Positions 57,585 to 64,000 of a DNA stretch of 64,000 bases are shown piece after piece. Under the pieces are notes generated by a model that saw nothing but the letters and a program-made list of their open reading frames with translations, searched no databases and was not told where the DNA came from. The position numbers and the translations under genes are program-made. Each line of letters opens with the position of its first letter. Positions within the stretch are counted from its first letter, which is position 1. The DNA comes from Hirundichthys speculiger (taxonomy: Eukaryota > Chordata > Actinopteri > Beloniformes > Exocoetidae). Where the stretch lies: assembly GCA_018398805.1 (NCBI GenBank), contig JAGFBZ010000363.1, forward strand, positions 744,001-808,000, given 5' to 3'.

Positions 57585-58992
57585 GGACTCGAAACGGCCA
57601 ATCAGCTCACGGGATTCTGGATCAAAACCGCCCCTCCTGACTCCAAACAACCCAGTCAGCTTGCTCGGGGGACGTAGCGTCCACCAGCCAAAACCAGCCA
57701 AGGAACACTGACTGTGGTCCTGCCCCCATCTTGTGACATCAGTTATCCTGCTCTTGCTGTCATCCTCCTTGTGTGGGCTCATCTGCTGCTGTTACCCAAT
57801 CCACTTGGACCAGCAGAAGATTGTGATGATGAACTGGAGCTATGAGGGCATGTAGAAGGAAAAAAAAAAAACAGTGGGGTGCAGGTTTTTGACACATGTA
57901 TTAGTAATGTGTGGGTGTATGACGTGTGTCTGAGTGTGTGTGCATGACCTGCAACAGAGTCGACGCAGCCATGTTTTTGATAGTGACGACGACAGTTGTT
58001 TTTTTTTCTCCTGATGGTTGCTGTAATTGGTTCTTGCTGCACGCCTGTCCGTCTGCCTGTTTCACTGTCCGTCTTCCTGTTCTTTTTGTAGAGTTGATGA
58101 GCTTTATATTACCGGTTGTGCTGCCAAATCAAACTGTGCCGTCAGCACTAAACCACAGTACTGTCCAGCTGCTGTTAAATGTTTTTTTTCAGAGAGAACT
58201 ATTGATTATGATTATAAAACATTTCTACCATGAATGCCTCTTTTGGCTTTGGTACAACCAGAATACGTGGATTCTGGTAGATGTCAAATGCTGATGTTTT
58301 GGTTAATGTCAAGCTTGTATTTGGTTTTACAGAGAGTGTATGCGCGTGCGTGTAAGTGTGTGTGTCAGTTGCATGACTTGCAGTGTGTATGTGTGCGTAC
58401 TGTCTTGCGGGATGCTGCAGAGTCATGTGCATGGTCTGGTGACGTGATGATGTCATGTGGCTTCCTCGTTTTGCTGCTCTCCCTTTTCTCTGCTTGGTAA
58501 AAACTGCTGTCAGACATTTGAGATGACTATTATTTTTAATACTGCAAAGAAAAAAAATAGTAAAATAGGTGGCTTTCTGTGAAAGAAAACCTGCCAGACA
58601 GTGTGGCATGTTTGCTTTATTGTATTATGAGTTTTTTCCTGTGTTTCTTGGATAATGCATATTGAAAGCTGTTTCTTGTGTTAGCTTGCTTTTGTTGTTG
58701 TTGTTGTTGTTGTTGTTTTCTCTTTCTTTTTTTTTTCTTTTTGTCCAAGGAAAGTGGTGATTTAAACAGTGAAAGACATGCTGAACAGATCCTGTGGACT
58801 TGATGCTGTACAGGTCTTTTCTTCTGTTCCAGAGATGTAAAGGTGCGGCAGAGGCCGACTTATGTTACTGGAACTGAGCTCTTATTGGCAACTTTTCTGT
58901 CAAATCACTGGTTGGGAAGATGAAACGGACCTACCCTCATTATGGAGTATCTTCTTTCCTTTCATTATATTTGAATTCCATTCATTCTGCTG

Positions 58993-58998
58993 ATTAAA
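58993..58998 (+). terminator. rps6ka1: Candidate polyadenylation signal ATTAAA (proximal)
   Basis: Variant signal 1.4 kb after the stop, within TGATTAAAAGACTCG. No canonical AATAAA occurs between the stop and 59400. Confidence 0.4.
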
Positions 58999-59363
58999 AG
59001 ACTCGTTTACACTTTGCTGACACTGAATTTGAGATCTTTCTCAAGAGAGATAAATATGTCTCATTGCAGTTTGCATCATGAAGTAGGTCCTGCTTTCAGC
59101 CCAGTGCCAAGGCCTGCTGGTGAGGCAGAGGGCCTCGCATGGAAAACGCATGAAAAACAAACAAAACAAACAAAAAAGCTACTGTACATCTGTCGAAGGA
59201 AAGACCTGTGTGGCTAAATGATATATAAACCAGCTGTCTTACCTCAAAAGGGATCAAACTTATGTTCTACTTATTTGGTGGCGAAATTTCCAATTCTTTG
59301 ATTAATGGTATTATGTTGAGATGTTATTGTATGATAAAGATGAAGATTTTTATATCTTACAAT

Positions 59364-59369
59364 ATTAAA
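59364..59369 (+). terminator. rps6ka1: Candidate polyadenylation signal ATTAAA (distal)
   Basis: Second ATTAAA, followed 25-50 bases later by TGTTGTTTGGTTTTTCTTTT, a good downstream GU/U-rich element, which makes it the stronger of the two. Confidence 0.45.
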
Positions 59370-59651
59370 AATTTAGTTGCTATGACAAACTGTTGTTTGG
59401 TTTTTCTTTTAGCTTTGCCTTTTAAAGGGGGATTCCACTTTGACAAAATGTTTCACATTTTATTTTAAAATGGCAAAGAATGGCTCAAAACTCGACCAGA
59501 AGATGCTAAAACACGCGAATGCTGCTTTTTCCCGTAATATAACCAATAGTGTCAATTCATGTGAAAATGTTATTGTCCCTCTTTTTGTCCAATGAATTTT
59601 TTTTTGTAAACATGTAGAAAAATTAATGCAACTTATGTACAATAACATACA

Positions 59652-60155
<504 letters not shown>

Positions 60156-61718
60156 AAAGCAAGACAGAAAATAAAGACCTGGCACTGACTATTGTAGCTT
60201 TTAGTGAACTTGAATTCCTTTGCATGCAAGGAGGTCAGACAATTAATCCATACAGCAAGCTCCAGATGATGGTAATGAATAATAAATAATACAGCATAAA
60301 ACACCCGAAAGACTTTAATATCTGTTTGACAGCAACAAATCCTTGGAGCTGCTGAGAGAGACATTACGTCTCCCAGGATCAGGCACATGGAACAATAAAT
60401 ATACTGTATGTGCGTAGTTTTCTGTCTAGTTATGAAAATCATAAGTGATTATTAAATCCACCTATCTATTTTTTCTCCTACACTGTGCATATGGGCCAAA
60501 ATTCCTCCACAATGTGGGAGACTGAAAACCAGCATTTTAAGTTATTGGTAGTTATTAGGTGATATTTGCCTAATAATGAAGACCTGCTATGATCAGGTCA
60601 TTATATGTTTTACACGATAACACATGATTTTACTTTTTTTTTTTTTAAAAAAAGGTGCTACTAACTTTTTTTTTAATCAGACCCTTCATCTTTGTTGGTA
60701 ATTGCAACTTTACAGAATATATATTAATATATATATTGAGATAAATATTTGCAATTTGATATAGTTTTGAAAAAAATGGGGAAGGGGAAACACATGGTCA
60801 GGAAATTAGTGTCATTTTGATGCTAAGTATTTTAAAAGTAAATATGAGCTACAAGGAAATGAAGAGGCTCCAGCTGTTGAGCTGTTAACTTCCTGTCAAG
60901 TTAAGACGTGGAACACCTGTCCCTTTTAACCCTACAGGAATCTGTCGCTTCTAGCTTGTTAAAAACAGAAGGATCCACATCCCAACATCCTCAGGCGTGA
61001 GCTGCGGCTATCAAACCCTAAAAAGTTTTTTTTTTTTTTTTGTCATGGTGCTGTCCTAAAGATTTAAATTATGACCGTAATTGTACCATAGGTTGATGGC
61101 AAGTCACTTCTTGTGACTAATCAACTTAAAATTCCTGAATGAAAACACGGTATTTAATAGGTTCCATTAATCGAGACCGTCTAAAGTGTTCCATGCAGTG
61201 ATGAGACAGAGTGACAGTGTGAAGAAGAGCAATGATTGATTGGTGGGCGCACAGTCTAGTGCACTCCCACAGATGACCACTGGAGGGAGATAAAGTGCAA
61301 GCTCTTTGTATGTACAAATTTGACAAAATCCTGGTTCACTACGGTTTACAAGGACAAGTCAAAAACAAAGACTCGTGACCTCATGCACACTGGGGACATC
61401 TTACAATATCTGTACAAAAAACTCTCCTCACCCTCCTCCCTCCAGATGAAGAGTATCATCTCATCATGTACCTGCAGCTGCTCACCTCTATAGATGCACA
61501 GCAGCGTTCCCTTACATAAGGAACGCCACAGTAACTGCTGCTCATACCTGCAATCAAACTGATGCTGAAAACATCTGCAGCGTATAAGAAAAACTCCTTT
61601 TTTTGAATACAGACGTATGCTCACTTTGATATACTGTAATCTCACTGGACTCTGCTCTCTGTCCTTTGACGTCATTGTGCCAAAAATTTACACTGCAGCA
61701 AATGACTTCCTGCTATGT

Positions 61719-61760
<42 letters not shown>

Positions 61761-62558
61761 CACACGCACACACAGACTGACTGACTCAGACTGCAGCAGA
61801 AAGAGGAGACGGCTCATATTGATTAGAGCACCACCACTGGTCTCTTATCTCGGAAGAGGGGAAGGTAGTGCAGTTTTTATCCTCGTCCTGTCTCCTCAGA
61901 TTACTGCTGCTGTCAGCTGGAGGCGCTCAGCTCAAATGTTCTTGGGTTATTATAACAGTGGCTGTCTGTCAGGAGGATCCTTGTCTGCTTTAAACGGGAC
62001 ACAGGCCGAGGCTGGCGACTTTACAGAAATATCTCTTAAGCTCTCGTTGATTAAAAATTAATTTAGCCATCCCTGATGGGAATTGTGGTTATGACATGCT
62101 GCCTGAAGCATCTCCTGTGCTTCTTTTAATTCCTTTTAGAATCTAACATTGACACTGACAGTCATGTGCAGGAGTTAGTGCTCTCTTATTTTAAATCCTG
62201 TGTGTCTGTAAATAAAACCATAACAAAAATATTCAGATCATAGTGAGCAAATATAACCTCAGTCAAACAACAACATACAGGTGTTTTTTCACTTTGCCAT
62301 TTCTTTTTTTTTTTTTTTGTTTTTTTAATTAAACAAAAATTGAGCCAGAAAGAGAAAAAAAGATAACGCAGACAATGCCACCATAGCACACACTCAGAGC
62401 CAGCCAATGTACAGAAGAATAGATATAAAAATAAAAACATAAAATTCACAACTTGCATGAAACATAAAAATTCAGAAAAAATGCAAACTACTCCCCTCAT
62501 TGAGTAGTTTATAGGTCCATCTATTAGCAGCAATGAGTTGAAGTGGTCTTTTTCTGTC
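60156..62558. other. Downstream intergenic, no gene seen
   Basis: AT-rich, with T runs and a (CA)18 microsatellite at 61721-61757. Open frames here lack family or splice support. Confidence 0.55.
61721..61757. repeat. (CA)18 microsatellite
   Basis: Uninterrupted CA dinucleotides. Confidence 0.95.
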
Positions 62559-62560
62559 TA

Positions 62561-63238
62561 CAGTGATCCCTTGCCAATTTGCGGTTTAAGTTCCACGGTT
62601 TTAGTTATTCGCAGATTTTTCAGAAATATATAATATAATTTAAAAAATTTTTAAAAATCGCAGAAACATCACGGGATGTTGTGCGCATTCTCTCACAGTG
62701 AAGAAATGTTGTGAGCCAGCCTGGCGCCTTTAAGAAGGTGGCCTTATGGGTAATGGAGTGTGTCTGTCGTGGGACGGCAGAAGAAAACGGGGTTAGATGA
62801 AAAGTGTAGTGAGCATAAACAGCAGCTCAGCGTGTATAGATTTACATTCTCTGTTAACAGACAGGAGCTCAACAATACAACCTGTGTGATGTTACAAGTT
62901 CCTGCAGTGCCAGAATAAAGTGCTCGTTCCATGCAGAGAAAACCGGACTTTTTGTTTTGTTGTTGTTAGCGTGTTAGCCGCTAATTACGAGCCAAAAATA
63001 GCACAATACCAGCAGTTTGTTTACTACGGTTCAGAAACCAGAGGCTGTGAAGGAAACAGAAAGACCACAGTTGAGCCTTTGTCTTGTTTCGCTGCAGTGC
63101 CTCGCTACTTTTGGGTTTTTTTAAAACATATTTTTAACACATTATTGAGGCTCGCGGGGCTCCGGCTCCAGTTCGCGGACTTTGATTTTTGCGGGGGGGT
63201 GCCGATCCCCATTAACCACGAAAAATAAGGGATTGCTG
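62561..63238. mobile_element. Pogo/Tigger-like MITE, complete, TA-flanked
   Basis: The ends CAGTGATCCCTTG (62561) and the reverse complement of CAAGGGATT-type sequence, AAGGGATTGCTG (ending 63238), form imperfect terminal inverted repeats. TA stands immediately outside both ends (62559-62560, 63239-63240), the target duplication of Tc1/mariner-superfamily elements. CAGTG-TCCCT ends are typical of pogo/Tigger relatives. The 678-bp interior has no transposase, so this is a non-autonomous copy. Confidence 0.75.
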
Positions 63239-63240
63239 TA

Positions 63241-64000
63241 ATTTAACAACTTCTCACATCATTGTCTTATTGCAAGAGTTTTTATTTTTTTAATTTTTTT
63301 ATTTTTTTAATATTTTCCTGCTAGAATACTCCAGCATACAGCAGAGTTCATGGTCGACTGCAACACACCCAGGTCCTGTGGTCAGAAGACAACCACAAAT
63401 GATCACCCCTCCACCGCCGTGCTGAAATCCTTTGTTTGGTTTTGCCAAACATGTCGTTCGGCATTCAGGCCAACCAACTCCACCTTGGTCTCCTCTGTAC
63501 TCGGCACATTGTCCCAGTAGCCTTGTGTTTTGCTGAGTCCAGTCTTGCAAACCTCAGTCATGCTTCCATGTTCAGTTGAGACACAAGAGGCTTTCGCCCG
63601 GCCAACCTTCCAGACAACTCATTCAGTTTTCTAACTGAGCTGTCATGCAATTTGAGGCCTGGAATGTACTTGCTGATTATAATACGTACTTCAACACATC
63701 AATCAAGTACAGCCTTGATTGATGTGTTGAAGTACGTATTAATCAAGTACAGCCATGAAAAAATACGCAACAGGAAGCAATATTCACTTTAAAGCCAGAG
63801 GCAATAGTGTTAATTCAGCGCACTGGTTGGCTGCAGGTGAGCTGTCACAAAGCTCTTCTGCAGTTACGGCCTTGATACAAGACTGTTTGTTGGGTTAAAC
63901 TATGACGCTGGAGTCGCCAAATGGCGCAGAGGACATCTGAAAAATACTGTTGGTGTTTCTCATCAATTTTCCCCATCAGTAGAACGAGGTAAATAAACTT
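63241..64000. other. Right edge, nothing coding
   Basis: Apart from the hairpin, no gene or named element is recognised. A minus-strand frame at 63299-63550 may derive from an old transposon but is too degraded to call. Confidence 0.5.
63681..63740. repeat. Perfect hairpin, 26-bp arms, 8-base loop
   Basis: The arm 63681-63706 (AATACGTACTTCAACACATC then AATCAA) and the arm 63715-63740 are exact reverse complements around the loop GTACAGCC. The 14 bases AATCAAGTACAGCC spanning the left arm's end and loop recur directly after the hairpin (63741-63754). Confidence 0.95.

Larger units (their letters stand above)
57585..59369 (+). other. rps6ka1: rps6ka1 3'UTR
   Basis: Sequence after the stop runs without further coding support to two ATTAAA polyadenylation signals. 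It includes a (GTT)8-like run (58692-58718) and GT-rich stretches. The true end depends on which signal is used. Confidence 0.6.

Overview
The window is vertebrate nuclear DNA, most likely from a teleost (percomorph-like) fish. It has GT-AG introns, CpG-richer promoter patches, CA/AT/CATA microsatellites, and the repeats typical of fish: Tc1-like transposon remnants, an L2-type SINE/LINE tail, Rex1-like LINE pieces, a pogo-like MITE and a retroviral LTR. There is no sign of bacterial organisation. The species assignment is inference; the kinase gene is read directly from the sequence.

The main content is one complete gene on the + strand, rps6ka1 (p90 ribosomal S6 kinase 1, RSK1). I can place all 22 coding exons from the ATG at 10400 to the stop at 57582-57584. 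They sum to 2,208 nt, or 735 residues, the same length as human RSK1. Regulatory residues fall at the human positions: K94, D187, S221, T359, S363, S380, K447, T489, D535, T573, S732. Exons 1 and 2 are separated by an 8.5 kb intron and exons 2 and 3 by a 29 kb intron; exons 3-22 lie within 9.6 kb. An alternative first exon (46578-46751, 58 codons, phase 0) lies 1.2 kb before exon 3, and would give a 757-residue form. A further 54-nt exon-like segment with strong splice signals sits at 44038-44091.

At the left edge, the first coding exon of a divergent gene lies on the - strand (706-757). It encodes the start of a SAM domain and best fits a CNK scaffold (cnksr1), which is near RPS6KA1 on human chromosome 1 as well. 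The two genes are head to head, with about 9 kb between them. That gap holds an old retroviral LTR plus primer-binding site (about 3682-5905) and a SINE/LINE cluster (6285-7160). The rps6ka1 promoter (about 9590-9780) has a CTCF-consensus match, a CRE-like site and a TATA-like box.

The large introns hold decayed transposons, a diverged local duplication of about 430 bp (31661-32095 and 32905-33391), a CATA/CATC microsatellite with an internally inverted block, and a cluster of homeodomain-type TAAT cores. Downstream of the gene are its 3'UTR, an (AT)49 tract abutting a Tc1 fragment that carries a nested insertion, a complete TA-flanked pogo-like MITE (62561-63238), and a perfect 26-bp-arm hairpin (63681-63740).

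I found no gene that would be a new biological system. The most informative non-standard signals are the alternative promoter/exon, the candidate cassette exon, the duplicated intronic block, and the sequence inversions that look like template switching.
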